DNA from: Dendrophyllia cribrosa | Taxonomy: Eukaryota; Cnidaria; Anthozoa; Scleractinia; Dendrophylliidae | Assembly: GCA_024195265.1 (NCBI GenBank) | Contig: JAJLRJ010000010.1 | Span: 16,336,759-16,400,758 of the forward strand | Length of the DNA stretch: 64,000 nt | Reading direction: 5' to 3' | In this document: piece by piece, positions 1 to 11,699 of the stretch | Layout: each line of letters begins with the position of its first letter | Position numbering within the stretch: the first letter of the stretch is position 1 | Program-made: the position numbers and the translations under genes | Notes under the pieces: generated by a model | The model's input: only the letters and a program-made list of their open reading frames with translations | Databases searched by the model: none | Told to the model about the DNA's origin: nothing

Positions 1-2100
1 AATCTTTTTCCTGAAAAGTTTTTGAAATAAAAAATCTTTTTCCTGAAAAGTTTTTGGGAGAAAACTTTTTGAAATAAAAAAATATTTTTTTCCTGAAAAC
101 TTTTTTAAATAAAAAATCTTTTTCCTGAAAAGTTTTTGAAATAAAAAATCTTTTTCCTGAAAAGTTTTTGGGAGAAAACTTTTTGAAATAAAAAAATATT
201 TTTTTCCTGAAAACTTTTTGAAATAAAAAATCTTTTTCCTGAAAAGTTTTTGAAATAAAAAATCTTTTTCCTGAAAAGTTTTTGAAATAAAAAATCTTTT
301 TCCTGAAAAGTTTTTGGGAGAAAAAATCTTTTTCCTGAAAAGTTTTTGAAATAAAAAATCTTTTTCCTGAAAACTTTTTGGGAGAAAAAATATTTTTCCT
401 GAAAAGTTTTTGGGAGAAAAGTTTTTGAAATAAAAAATCTTTTTCCTGAAAACTTTTTGAAATAAAAAATCTTTTTCCTGAAAACTTTTTAGGAGAAAAA
501 TATTTTTCCTGAAAACTTTTTGAAATAAAAAATCTTTTTCCTGAAAACTTTTTGGGAGAAAAGTTTTTGAAATCAAAAATCTTTTTCCTGAAAACTTTTT
601 GAAATAAAAAATATTTTTTTTCCTGAAAACTTTTTGGGAGAAAAATATTTTTTATTTCAAAAAGTTTTTGGGAGAAAACTTTTTGAAATCAAAAATCTTT
701 TTCCTGAAATCTTTTTGAAATAAAAAATCTTTTTTTTCCTGAAATCTTTTTGGGAGAAAAATATTTTTTTCCTGAAAACTTTTTGAAATAAAAAATATTT
801 TTCCTGAAAACTTTTTGAAATAAAAAATCTTTTTCCTGAAAACTTTTTGGGAGAAAAATATTTTTCCTGAAAACTTTTTGGGAGAAAACTTTTTGAAATA
901 AAAAATATTTTTCCTGAAAACTTTTTTTGATTTCAAAAATATTTTTCCTGAAAACTTTTTGAAATAAAAAAAAGTTTTCAGGAAAAGTTTTTGGGAGAAA
1001 ACTTTTTGAAATAAAAAAATATTTTTCCTGAAAACTTTTTGAAATAAAAAAATATTTTTCCTGAAAACTTTTTGAAATAAAAAAATATTTTTCCTGAAAA
1101 CTTTTTGAAATAAAAAAATATTTTTCCTGAAAACTTTTTGAAATAAAAAATATTTTTCCTGAAAAGTTTTTGAAATAAAAAATATTTTTCCTGAAAACTT
1201 TTTGAAATAAAAAAATATTTTTCCTGAAAAGTTTTTGAAATAAAAAATATTTTTCCTGAAATCTTTTTGAAATCAAAAATATTTTTCCTGAAATCTTTTT
1301 GAAATCAAAAATATTTTTCCTGAAATCTTTTTGAAATCAAAAATATTTTTCCTGAAATCTTTTTGAAATCAAAAATATTTTTCCTGAAATCTTTTTGAAA
1401 TCAAAAATATTTTTCCTGAAAACTTTTTGAAATCAAAAATATTTTTCCTGAAATCTTTTTGGGAGAAAACTTTTTGAAATAAAAAATATTTTTCCTGAAA
1501 ACTTTTTTGGGAGAAAACATTTGAAATCAAAAATATTTTTCCTGAAAACTTTTTGGGAGAAAACTTTTTGAAATCAAAAATATTTTTTTCCTGAAAACTT
1601 TTTGAAATAAAAAATCTTTTTCCTGAAAACTTTTTGAAATAAAAAATATTTTTCCTGAAATCTTTTTGGGAGAAAACTTTTTGAAATCAAAAATATTTTT
1701 TTCCTGAAAAGTTTTTGAAATAAAAAATATTTTTCCTGAAAAGTTTTTGAAATAAAAAATATTTTTCCTGAAATCTTTTTGGGAGAAAAAATATTTTTGG
1801 GAGAAAAAATATTTTTCCTGAAATCTTTTTGGGAGAAAAAATATTTTTGGGAGAAAAAATATTTTTCCTGAAAACTTTTTGAAATAAAAAATATTTTTCC
1901 TGAAAACTTTTTGGGAGAAAACTTTTTGAAATAAAAAATCTTTTTCCTGAAAACTTTTTGAAATAAAAAATCTTTTTCCTGAAAAGTTTTTGGGAGAAAA
2001 CTTTTTCCTGAAATCTTTTTGAAATAAAAAATATTTTTCCTGAAAACTTTTTGAAATAAAAAATCTTTTTCCTGAAAACTTTTTGGGAGAAAAGTTTTAT
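1..2100. repeat. Satellite array, about 34-bp AT-rich unit
   Basis: The first 2.1 kb is a continuous tandem array built from a unit of roughly 33-36 bp. Each unit combines a TTTTTCCTGAAAA block with a TTTTTGAAATAAAAAA block, and some units carry a TTTTTGGGAGAAAA variant instead. Units differ by single bases (CTTTTT or GTTTTT, AAATA or AAATC) and occasionally fuse. The array runs off the left edge of the window, so its full length is unknown. Long open frames on the minus strand with F/K/S-rich repetitive peptides are a by-product of the repeat and are not called as genes. Confidence 0.93.
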
Positions 2101-2119
2101 CCCTCATTCACCCACCACA

Positions 2120-2557
2120 AGTAGATAGGAAAGAAGGGTTCTGGCAGACTCTTCAGCCGCTGTTTTTCAAACAAAATTCATTTCTGATGAATTTTGTGGG
2201 ATTTTAAGGGAACTGATGGATTTGTTTGATTTTATGAGAATTTTTGATTAATGAATGGATTTGTTTGATTTTATGAGAATTTTTTGGTGAACAAAATGGA
2301 TTTTATTGATTTTTAAATAATTTTTCGATGATTTTTTGCAGAGAATATGAAAAATGCTGAAAATTTAGCAGCTTTTTTTTTAATAATTTTATTAATTTTT
2401 AGAGTCATGATATGTAAATTTGGAACAATTTTCATGCGATCGCATGCAAATTATGAGTTAGTGCTAAAAGTAGCGGAAAAGTGGAAAGAATAATAATTTG
2501 TGCTAAAAAGGGGCGGCTGAAGAGTGTGCCAGAACCCTTCTTTCCTATCTACTCTCA
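2120..2557. repeat. Inverted repeat pair (about 44 bp arms)
   Basis: A 44-bp sequence at 2120-2165 containing GGAAAGAAGGGTTCTGGCA reappears inverted at about 2512-2557. It brackets 350 bp of AT-rich DNA next to the satellite. It may be the ends of a small foldback element or MITE. No target duplication was recognised. Confidence 0.6.
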
Positions 2558-2562
2558 CCCGT

Positions 2563-2732
2563 GCAGAATTTTGATTTGCCGTTCGCTCACTCACGGGAAT
2601 GCTGAATGTCCCTTTAATCATTTGCACGAACATTTCGTAAGTCTCGTCGTCCAGAGCCGTTATTCCAAATCCAGGATGGATGCAGCTGGAGAGAATTACC
2701 AGAAGAAGAGTTCCTAAAATAAAAGACTTCAT
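2563..2732 (-). CDS. Possible first exon of a small secreted peptide
   Basis: On the minus strand an ATG at 2730-2732 opens a frame beginning with a typical signal peptide (MKSFILGTLLLVILSSC, basic start then a leucine-rich core). An acidic stretch (ALDDETYEMFVQM) and a basic, Asn/Arg-rich tail follow. The frame meets a GTGAGA splice-donor-like site at about 2563. The following in-frame codons lie in the inverted repeat described separately, so they are probably intronic. Later exons would lie toward the satellite and were not found. The product could be a peptide precursor of the kind cnidarians secrete. I do not recognise the family, and a chance open frame is possible. Confidence 0.35.
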
Positions 2733-2757
2733 CGCTGATGATCACTGTACACAGGTC

Positions 2758-4637
2758 GAGAAAATCTGTAGCCTGTTCCAGGCTCCGAGATAGTGGGGAA
2801 CGCGCGAAGTAAAATAAGGGAAAAATCGAGGGGGAACTGGTCGGCGGAGCCTGTAAACATTTCTTTACCGACGCTCTTCCGCCCTCTTTTGGCAAGTTTT
2901 GCGATAATCCAATTTTCTGTCGTCAAAATGTCAAAATGCCAATTAACAGAAATAGTTCTCGGATTTCTCGCGCGAGTATTTCGCGCAAAAGCACGTGCAA
3001 GAACGCGAGGAAATCCGCATATCTTGCAAGACGCCTACGCCAACGAAAATACTGTCCTCGAATCTCGAAGCCCACCCTTTAAAGTGCTACAGATTTTGTA
3101 GGAAAAACGTAGCTTGTAGAGGAACCAAGGTGCCAAGAGTTTCTTTGTTCAGTGTAGTGAGAAATAAGGAATTGCTGGCGTTTTCTGGAACCGAGAGTTT
3201 GGTTTTAGCCGATGTTTTCGCCTCGCTTGGGCACAAGCTCATAAAGCACGAGGAACTTTCTACTGTCAGCTGCTTGACTTGTGCGAGAACTTTAACAAGG
3301 CTTAACGCTACTTTTTTCAAACTTGTCGCAAAATCAAACCACGGCATTTCTTTAGCTAGACCGAAGAGACTTTCCAGCTCACCTACTGGAATTTCGCCTT
3401 GCGCTAAATGATGAACGCGGGAAGGAACTCCGTCTTCTGGGACAAGAAGACGACGACTCTTACCTCATGTTTTTAATGCCATTTGCTCATTTTATATGTT
3501 TTGAACGGGTATTCTACATTTAGCCGTTTTTAAGGAGGATTTTAGTTTAGAATGAGTTTTAAAACCTTTCAAAAGCAGCGTGCAACGGACTAGAGGTCAA
3601 GTCTGTCGGTTGTGGTTTCCCGTGGTGTTGCGCTTGTAGATTTTGACCTCATTTTAGTGTCCTTTTATGCCTGGCAGTTGGTGTGTTGTTTTCGCCATTA
3701 ATATTGGCATGTAGATTTTTATGTAGGAAAGGTTTGAATTTCTCTAACTTTTCTCTCTGAAATACCGGACATGACAGGATCTGAAATGATCTGTTGGCTG
3801 TGAATGTCTTTCCTGCTATTTATAATAAAGAGTCACGCTGGGCCCAGCTATTTTAGTTTTGTCTTTGCAGGATTTTAATTTTCAGGATCCAAGCTTTATA
3901 GCAGAGAGAGTTGTAGTTTAATAAGCTATTCAACTTGTAGAGAGTTGACGTTTGTCTCGACAGTCACGGCTGTAATTTTAGCTTCCATTCCCTACGCTTT
4001 ATAGCTGCGTGGAGCTGTTTATACTAAAACCTCCGTTGGCAATTTTAACAGTCTAGCGACTGCTTCGTTTATACCAGTATTTCATTCAGGCAAGACCATG
4101 GTTTCGGTTCTCCTCTCGAACCTCATCAGTTGCCGGGTTTGTATTTGCTAGTTGCTACGCATATTTTTTTGAGAACGGTTAAACCATTCTGCTCGGCATA
4201 ATTTTCAAACATGTATTTATACCCTTCGTGTGGATCGAATTTCCTCGTTTTCTATTGGCTTTTCAATAGAAATTTCGATCCTCTCCGCTTGAAGCTATGC
4301 GTGTGTTTCTTTGGAAGGCATTATTTGAAAATTCGCGTAGACATTCGTCCAAAATATTACATAACATTGATTCCTCTTCATCACGCGCGAGGATCGCGCA
4401 CGCCATCGTTATGATTGACAAGAGTAACGTGCATAGCGAGGTGTTGACATTACCTGTCAAAACGGACCAATAAGAGGGTATACCAGGAGCTGGTATACCG
4501 GAAAAAGCTTTTTAAAGAAATGTTTACAGGCTCCGCCGACCGCCTTCTCCCCAGTTCCCCCGCGATTTTTTTCCCTTTTTTTAACTTCGCGCGTTCCCCA
4601 CTATCTCGGAGCCTGGAACAGGCTAGAAAATCTGTAG
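2758..4637. mobile_element. Element bounded by about 115-bp inverted repeats
   Basis: The sequence at 2758-2868 (containing GCCTGTTCCAGGCTCCGAGA and GGAGCCTGTAAACATTTCTTT) recurs inverted at 4515-4637. The arms enclose about 1.65 kb. The arms end close to GAAAATCTGTAG, and no clear target duplication was seen. The enclosed DNA holds one zinc-motif open frame (2995-3411). The rest, about 3412-4514, shows no coding sequence. It could be a non-autonomous DNA transposon or two independent copies of one repeat. Confidence 0.55.
2995..3411 (+). CDS. Open frame with ZAD-like zinc motif, probably transposon-derived
   Basis: A 138-codon frame on the plus strand (the first codon shown is not necessarily the true start). 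It holds two cysteine pairs about 60 residues apart: CYRFC near residue 30 and CLTC near residue 93, with conserved-looking leucines between. The spacing recalls ZAD or THAP-type zinc-binding N-terminal domains found in transposase and transcription-factor genes. It ends in a short Ser/Pro stretch. It lies inside the inverted-repeat-bounded element, which fits a transposon exon. The catalytic part of any transposase is missing. Family assignment is an inference. Confidence 0.35.
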   Translation: MQEREEIRISCKTPTPTKILSSNLEAHPLKCYRFCRKNVACRGTKVPRVSLFSVVRNKELLAFSGTESLVLADVFASLGHKLIKHEELSTVSCLTCARTLTRLNATFFKLVAKSNHGISLARPKRLSSSPTGISPCAK

Positions 4638-4639
4638 AA

Positions 4640-5770
4640 GTTGGTACTTGGTCAAGACAAAAGCACGTCTCAAGGCCGGCGCCAGTCGATGTCTAAACGT
4701 GTCTAGGCGTCACCTGTCTACACCATATGAACGGTTCGTCGCTCTTTGACAGGAACAGATAGAGCTTTAATATATTTGATTTAAATGTTCGATCGATTAG
4801 AGCCGAAATTAAATCCGTACGCTAATTACAACGAATGCAAGCTACTTAAAAATAGAAGAATCAGCGGAATTAATGCGCTACTAAGCGAAACGGAAATGAA
4901 AGGACGCAGTTGTGTTCCACTTGACTGATCATGATCATGTTGCCTAGCACGTGATGAATTTTCCTTTTATCGGCTGTGTCACAAAGCAGGCAATCAGGCA
5001 AAAATCTGTGCGGTCCAATTTAGAATTTTGAAGGAAAATGTGGGCTTACAGTAGATAATATCTCCGAGATGTAATATCTCCAAATATCACACCTTAATTT
5101 CTGGCCGAGATGTAAAAGTCAATTTTATACTTATTTTGCTACTTTGGTACATGCAGCCATTTTCAGTTTTCTCAATCTTGTGGCTTTCAATTTAACTCCC
5201 CTTACAGTGATGTTTCGTCGCAGCAATCTCATACCGGGCTTCGTGTTTCAAGACACTGTGTTGCCTGTGTTTCTATTTTACTCTTTATAGAAAAAGAATA
5301 AATACGTAGAACGTAAATAAATGGTGCCGAAAGAGATCTCGCTGAACGTAGCAGTACAGTTAAATAAAATTATACTGACCATTGATTGATGCGTTTTTAT
5401 ACTGTTTTAAAGTATTATTCATCAGTCATTCCGTGCGAAAACTCCACTCCATTCTCATTTTGGAACGGAATCACTTGCGGTCCATTTTGGAGATCATTAA
5501 TTTTGCGGTTTGGGATCACTTACGGTCCATTCTAGGGATCATTTGCCGTCGGGGATGATTTACAGTGCACAATTTTTTTTTTCAACTTTCATATATCTAT
5601 CAATCCAATCTCGAACCGAGTCCTCGGTCTTCTTGGTGAGCGACCTACCACTGACCATTGGCTTAGCCTTGAACTGAGAGTATTGTAAAATATTCTTTGG
5701 TGAGATTCTGGACTGCATGTATTATAAACTACGTTGGACCAAACGTCTGTCTGTTCTATTCATCTCGGAG
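4640..5770. other. Non-coding, no feature recognised
   Basis: About 1.1 kb of AT-rich sequence with no convincing open frame, RNA gene or repeat structure. Short imperfect repeats around 5460-5560 (GGATCA, TTACGGTCCATT, repeated three to four times) suggest an old degenerate tandem repeat. Confidence 0.5.
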
Positions 5771-5776
5771 ATATTA

Positions 5777-6135
5777 GGGAGCTTAAGCAACGACGACCCC
5801 AACGCCAGGGAAAACGTCAATTGGAAAAAGGATTCGCGCTATTTTAAACTACTTTAAGGTTGTTCCAATTTGTTTGGTTTGTCTAATGTTACTGGATTGT
5901 CCAGGAGCTGAATTTGAGGAGACGGTTTTCCAGTTCAAATGGAGAAAGGAAAATTAACCGTCGTATGTTCACGTTCTCCACAAAACCTATAATTTTGACG
6001 TTGTTGTTTTGCAGGAACGGCAAAGAAATGTACCAAGAATGTAAAACGCACGTGCAGAGGCATTGTTTTCGCTCATTAAACCTATTGTTTTGTGCCGTTC
6101 TCGCTGCCGTCGCCGTCGTGGTTGCTTAAGCTCCC
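5777..6135. mobile_element. MITE with GGGAGCTTAAGCAACGACG ends
   Basis: A 359-bp element whose ends are inverted copies of GGGAGCTTAAGCAACGACG. It is flanked by the perfect 5-bp duplication TATTA (5772-5776 and 6136-6140). It has no coding capacity. A second copy in the opposite internal orientation lies at about 18,784-19,158, and internal sequences such as TTTGCCGTTC, CACGTGC and TCCAGGAGCTGAATTTGA are shared between the two. Confidence 0.85.
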
Positions 6136-6157
6136 TATTATCTACTGTAAGCCGTAA

Positions 6158-6194
6158 GCGATCCCGGATCCCGGATCCCGGATCCCGGATCCCC
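6158..6194. repeat. GATCCCG microsatellite
   Basis: About five perfect tandem copies of a 7-bp unit (GATCCCG) lie directly downstream of the MITE. It is a simple repeat with no evident function. Confidence 0.85.
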
Positions 6195-6331
6195 AGATCC
6201 GAGTGTTCCCCCAGGTTGACAAGCCGTCCCCTAGTCAAAAGAGAATTGTCCATAGTGCCGAGAAAACCTGTTTTCACACTGTGAAATAGTAATGTAGTCA
6301 ATATTTATTGAAAAAGTTTTTATATTTTGTG

Positions 6332-6546
6332 TTGTTACATTTTGCGTTTAAGGCGTTGTTACATTTTGCGTTAAAGGCATTGTTACATTTTGCGGTAAAA
6401 AGTTGTTACATTTCGCGTTAAAGAAATTGTTACATTTTGCGTCAAAAGTTGTTACATTTCGGGTTAATGTTACATTTTGCGTCAAAAGTTGTTACATTTC
6501 GCGTTAATGTTACATTTTGCGTCAGTTGTTACATTTTGCGGCGTAA
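6332..6546. repeat. Tandem array of TTGTTACATTTTGCG units
   Basis: Nine or so copies of a TTGTTACATTTTGCG(T)TAAAG unit of variable length (about 20-29 bp) occur in direct tandem, with T/C and spacer-length variation. The repeated core is well conserved, while the spacers differ. Confidence 0.88.
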
Positions 6547-7079
6547 CAAGCCACACGGTTCCTGTGCTATATGAAAACGAGTACAAAACAAAGATAACAC
6601 ACAAGCGATAGAATTCCATGCCAGTTTATTTTTAAAAAAGCTATTGGCTGTCCGGCAGGTCTCTTCGAAATAGTGAGAAATGACTAGAAATAATAGTGAG
6701 AACTGTTACAACGTGTTGCTGTCACGCAATGCTTTCAAAGTAAATATATAATGTGGACGCTAGGCATTCCACTCCATTATTTTGCCGTCCCAAGGCATCA
6801 CTCCTACCATACAATTCGCAATAGCGATTTAACATCGGGACTTTCATATTTAAAACAGTCTTGCAATCAGCCGCATGTGAAATCATTAAACTTTCGTCAA
6901 AATTCTAAAACGAATGTTCGAACGTTAACCCGGCGACCCGCCTAGGCACGCACAGTACTGCAATACACACAAAGAGAACACTTAACTACTTAATGTGCAC
7001 TTCCGTACCTACAATTTACCCACCTTTCTTTGTGCTTTTTTCACGATTAAAACCTTTTCCTTACAAAGACGTTTTCGGA

Positions 7080-7354
7080 CAACCCTAGCCAATACTCTTG
7101 GGACACTTCCGAAATAACTCTGCAATTTTAAGCATTCCCCCTTTCATCTCCCCCCTCCCCAGAGCAATGTTGACCTCACGGGTAACAAATTGTTTTCACG
7201 GCAATCAACATTGCTGTGGGGAGGTGGGAGGACTGAAATGGCATGTGATAACGACATTCAGAAGCATACTGAATAGTAGGATAAAAATATATTAGGGAAG
7301 CGTATTTTTGCGTGTAATTTCAGTGAGTGTCCCAAGAAGTATTGGCCAGGGTTG
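7080..7354. mobile_element. Foldback MITE with 29-bp terminal inverted repeats
   Basis: The ends are inverted repeats containing GCCAATACT and TTGGGACACT (7080-7108 and 7326-7354). Inside, a second inverted pair (CCTCCCCAGAGCAATGTTG and its mirror near 7210) gives the element a long hairpin. It has no coding capacity, and target duplication is unclear. Nothing is recognised in 6550-7080. Confidence 0.7.
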
Positions 7355-7359
7355 TAGGC

Positions 7360-9350
7360 CGGGTGGTACGAGTATGATGGCCTGTGGGAACAACGTCAAA
7401 AGAGGATCAGGACTTCCGTACTGTGGAATCGCGAAAAAGCCTGCTACTCCCTTTGCCTGATTTCCTGTCGTATGCCCTTTATTTGCGCCAGTAGCTACGT
7501 AGGAATTAAAACGGTGAGTGATGTATAAAGGAACAACAAACTATAAATTACAAGGAGCGTATGTGGCCAAAATAATTGGCTATAGCCCTATGGATTTTTT
7601 TTTCGAAAAATAGCTTATCTCAATTATTTTTAGCACCAGAGAAGATAGTACTGAAAAGAAATGAAAAAAAAAATGTTTGCAGGAAGGTGCTCTTGGAAAA
7701 AAAAAATGATTGCAGAAGCGCATAAATTAAAAAAAATTGTTTGCAGAGGAAATTTCTCATCCCCCCCCGCCACCCCCTCCAGAAAAATAATGGTCCGTCC
7801 CTTAATGAAGAAAAATGTATTAAGGAAGATGTTGAACAAAAGCTCAGTGAGCAAAAAGAAGAAAAGGGGTTAAAGAAAAAATCCAATGAGCCAGAAACAA
7901 GTGAAGTTTGTAGCGGAGCACTCGCCGGGCCGAAGGCCCGGCTGCGCAGCCCCATACTCATAGAACCTAGCCCGTCATTTTTCATGGTCATGGCTAGCGG
8001 AATGTTTCGCGGGCGCGTGTCTGCAACATGTGTGTCGCGCACGGCTACCTCGCATGCGCGTATAACGCCACACGCGCGGCTACACAGCCGTCAGCTCGGT
8101 AAACACTTTTTAAAGTTTTAAAAAAGTTGGATCTTTCACAGTGTTAGGCGGAGCAGTAAAGTCGTTATTTCCCTGCATTTTTTCGCGGTTTGCTACTCAA
8201 GCCAGGGATACTAATTAAGGAATACTCAGAAGCCGCTTTAGTGGAAAAAGAAGAGCTTTCAGGGATAAAATCTTGCTTCGAGGAACTTCATATTATCAAT
8301 GCAGGAGCAATGCGGGGAGATGCCTTGTTTTTATTACGGATTTCAGAACCGAAGAAGCGGAGTTTTAACGAATTTCCAAGCAGTCCAGTGCTTTAAAGGT
8401 AAAATAAATCACATTTTTCGATGGGAATTTATGTTGATATCAATTTTTGATTGACTTTTCCTTTGTGTTCTCTTAAGTTTTGGAGACATTTTTATGAAAC
8501 GTTCAAATTAAGTCGTGTTGTTATCTTGAATTTCAACGAGGACAGCTCTGCCTTGATGCGCTATAAATGGTACGTGTTCTGCTTTTAAACATAAATTAAT
8601 GGAGATTTGAATAAAATTTTTCGAAAGAAGATTGTATTGTCCGTTTTTATGTCTTTGTTCATTCATTACATACATTAAAAATCGATTTTATGTAAACAAA
8701 ACAACACTTAGATTTTCTGTCTTCACTCGCGTCGCCTTATGCAAATAATATGTTTGCGTATTTTTGCAATTTTGATTTCCAAATCAGTTTCTCGGGCAAT
8801 TTTTGACAAACAAAAACTGTATTTTATTCGGAAAGTAGTCGTACTAGTTATTCTTGACAGAGAAAAGTTGTTTTTGTGAACTTTTGTACGGTCTAAATGT
8901 ACTGTGCAGACGGTCGGGTAATACTGTTTTTGAGAATAGCTAAAATTGAAAATAGCCCTTTCATCAATATTAATTCTTGTGCTTCCAACCTTTCACCTTA
9001 GTTAAGTTTCACCTTAGTTAAGCTTGTTCAAAGTGCGACGCTATTAGGCTTGGCCTATCTATATATATTAATCAGTCAGTTGTGGTTAGCACTAATTACA
9101 CTAAAATTGTTTTTTCATATACATGTAAACGAGAAACCTTGTACGAGGTGTAAACAAGTTACAATTTATAATAAATTGAATATCTTTGTGTTCACATGTA
9201 CTGTTTATTTATTTTAGAAAGTTTTATCTTCAGTTGTACATTACATACTGGGTTTCCAATTTAAACAAATGTTAGCGGCAAAAATAATAAGACCCAAACG
9301 GTCTTTTGATAATGAAATCATCAGGGGGATACTTAAACGTGGTAAAAACG
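7360..9350. other. Non-coding region with GC-rich and T-rich patches
   Basis: This stretch has no recognisable gene. It contains polypurine and poly-C runs near 7660-7800, a GC-rich patch near 7920-8090 with a CCGGGCC/GGCCCGG inverted repeat, and a 68-codon frame at 8190-8396 that resembles nothing I know. The 100 bp around 8965-9067 (TTTCACCTTAGTTAAG and AGGCTTGGCC) recurs inverted at about 13,550-13,650, probably as copies of one dispersed repeat. Confidence 0.4.
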
Positions 9351-9352
9351 GG

Positions 9353-9414
9353 CTAACTGCAATATTTTTAATATTGCAGCCTGCACAATGCAATATTAAA
9401 AATATTGCAGTTAG
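9353..9414. repeat. Perfect 26-bp inverted repeat (hairpin)
   Basis: Two perfectly complementary 26-base arms (9353-9378 and 9389-9414, core CAATATTTTTAATATTG) flank a 10-base spacer. A weaker inverted pair outside it (about 9290 and 9460) suggests the core of a small foldback element. Confidence 0.85.
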
Positions 9415-9479
9415 TCTGTTTTAGAACGTTTAGTATAACGTTTATTACCCCTAATAATTTCACCTGCTAACAAAAAGGA

Positions 9480-10740
9480 CCGCCCCCATTTTTCTCAGAC
9501 ACTTGGAATCAAAACTCCTAGTCGCGCTGCAATCGTCGATATAATGTAGAGAAGAACAATAGGATTTGATGAGGATCAGTAATTATTAGTGGTTGGTGAT
9601 CGGTCATCATCAAAGTAAATTTTCTTCCATACAAATTAATACTGGTGAATTTTTTTTAAGCCGAAGATTATTGACAATGCTTCTCGTTCAATTTGGGCAT
9701 AATTCTTTTCTGCAACCAGAAGTTTGGCTGCCTCAGCTCCCTATTATTGGCTCTATTATTGGCCAGGAAAAACATTTCTAGTCGTTCCACGTTGGAGTGG
9801 AAAGGTTCTCGTTCAGGGTTGAATTCTCCCACACGACTGAACAATCCAGTTCTCGCCATTTGGCTTCTCGGAAAAGAAAAACACGTGTTTACCAGACCTG
9901 AACTTTCTTCGCCGACTGTGGTGTAAAATCTTCACCTTGTTTTCACACAGAGGACTTCAAAACACCTTTTAGGGTTTCTCGTGCGTCTTAGTGCATGTAG
10001 AAAGAGCTATCCTCGTTGCCAAAATGTAACATATTACCTTTTAGTTTGAAAGTAAACCACAGGCAGCCCAATCTCAGTATGTGACAATTCTTTGATATTA
10101 CGCAACGAACGATCCATAAAGAGGTTGCTTTTTTAATTCATTCTCATAACTTCCTTAGATAAAGGGGTGGACTTAAACATTACAGTAGACCTTGATTTCT
10201 TTTGCTAAAGCAACTATTTCATCAAGCTAAAATTTGGCCTTCACCCTTTCCGCAAGATAGCAACGTTTTATAACGTTTACATAACATTCACTGACGTAAA
10301 CTCGATGCGGGATGCTCTGTTGCAAACAACGGCCTCTATCAAAAACGTGACAACTGATAATTAAGCATAAATATGTTGGCATCCTTACTGGTAAATCTCG
10401 TGAACCAAAATTGCAAAATAAAAAAATTAGGTTTCATTTTGTAACTCATGATAGTTAGTGTAGGTGCTTTAATTTGTTAATATTCTAGGGAGCCACCTTA
10501 ATTTGCTGTTAGTTGTGAAAGAAATAGTGGGCAGTAAAATGTAGCAGCAAGCCAAGACACCTAGAATTTCTTTCCTTGCCGGAAACTGTGATTTATCTGC
10601 ACTAATTAGTTCATTGAATACTGAACAATTTTAGTGTTCAAACCAGCATACACGTAATATCGCTTACTTTTAGCCGACTCAGTCTGATATTACGTGTGCT
10701 TTCGCCCTGTAATAAAATATTTGTACAGTTGTTAACTGCT
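9480..10740. other. Non-coding, no feature recognised
   Basis: About 1.2 kb with only short, unconvincing open frames. I see no RNA gene, repeat array or splice pattern that I can support. Confidence 0.4.
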
Positions 10741-10743
10741 CAC

Positions 10744-11161
10744 CTGCAACAACCAGTTGTACATAGTCAAAGTCAGAAGTAGGAATAACACCACCTGATG
10801 TTATCATGCAGCCATAAAGGTTTTCATCTTCTTTTTTAACGGGTCCAAGGGTAAATACAACCTGAGCATTGGATGAGTCACCATGACGAGTTCCACTCAA
10901 ACGTCCATTGTATGCTGCTGGGACTGACATGGACACTAAACCACTCGGGTATAGTGAAAGTAGTCTTGAGCTGGTATTGAGGTCATTAACACCATCTGCC
11001 TTGATTCCCCAGTCAATTGCATAAACATTACCAGAAAAGCTCCAGGTGAAGTTTACAGAAGAGCCAACAAATCCCGTCACAGTTTTTCCTTGCTATTTTG
11101 GTGTAAACTGTATCGAACTTGCTGCAAAAATACTAACTACAATTAGATATGATAAAGACAT
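10744..11161 (-). pseudogene. Immunoglobulin V-set-like exon with signal peptide, one stop
   Basis: On the minus strand an ATG at 11159-11161 starts a short signal peptide (MSLSYLIVVSIFAASS). An Ig-like domain follows with a WGI tryptophan site, a GRLSG/GDSSNAQVVFTL strand pair and a DENLYGC motif that supplies the F-strand cysteine. The B-strand cysteine is replaced (VNFTWSF), as in many coral Ig-like domains. The exon ends VQLVVAG at a clear GTGAGC splice donor (10,738-10,743). A TAG at 11,093-11,095 interrupts the join between signal peptide and domain. Either the gene is broken or a short intron removes it. The product would be a secreted or membrane-attached recognition protein. No further exons are seen. 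Confidence 0.6.
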
Positions 11162-11478
11162 TTTTGTTTTAATTACAAGACGTAGCATCTGTCTAGCTAC
11201 ATTCGGCAAGAAAACTGTAATTCTTTGCCAAAAATCAAAAGCGAGGTACTCGCTCAGTTTATTATGAGTTATTGTCCGTAAGTCCGCGCACTTTCAAACC
11301 GGAAGTGAGTAGAAGTATTATTCATGAGGTCACTCTGTCAACTGACATACAATGAAATACTAAATACAACACACGACATATGCTTGACGGTTGCTTTAGC
11401 TACTAACTTTCCCTTCAGTCCTTTGCTCCCAACTGAAACAGAAACACATGTTAAGCCATTCGACTGGTGCAAGTGACT

Positions 11479-11692
11479 AAAGCCTGGTTTTCACTAGCGA
11501 CAGAATCACAAGCATAAGCGGAAGCATACGAATTTGCATAAAGTGAAAACGAACATTGACATAACCATAAGATTGATCTTGATGCTTATGCTTGCGCCTA
11601 TGCTCATGCTTATGTTGGGGCTGTTTTTGCTGGCCATACGCGCTGTTATGCTTCCGTTTATGCTTATGTCGGTGGCGAAAAACAGGCTTTAC
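11479..11692. mobile_element. Hairpin MITE rich in CATAAG/CTTATG
   Basis: About 214 bp with inverted ends TAAAGCCTG(G/T)TTTTC. Internally it repeats CATAAGC-type hexamers on the left and their complement GCTTATG on the right, so the element folds along its whole length. It is non-coding and of a type common in coral genomes. Confidence 0.75.
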
Positions 11693-11699
11693 GAAACGT

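Noticed and set aside
652..2107. Long minus-strand open frames with F/K/S/Q repeats in the first 2 kb
   Set aside because: They exist in several frames at once because the 34-bp satellite lacks stop codons in those frames. Their composition mirrors the repeat.
7620..8121. Overlapping frames in the A-rich and GC-rich segment near 7.6-8.1 kb
   Set aside because: Low-complexity composition (poly-A, poly-C, simple Lys/Ser/Phe peptides) and open in several frames. No domain recognised.
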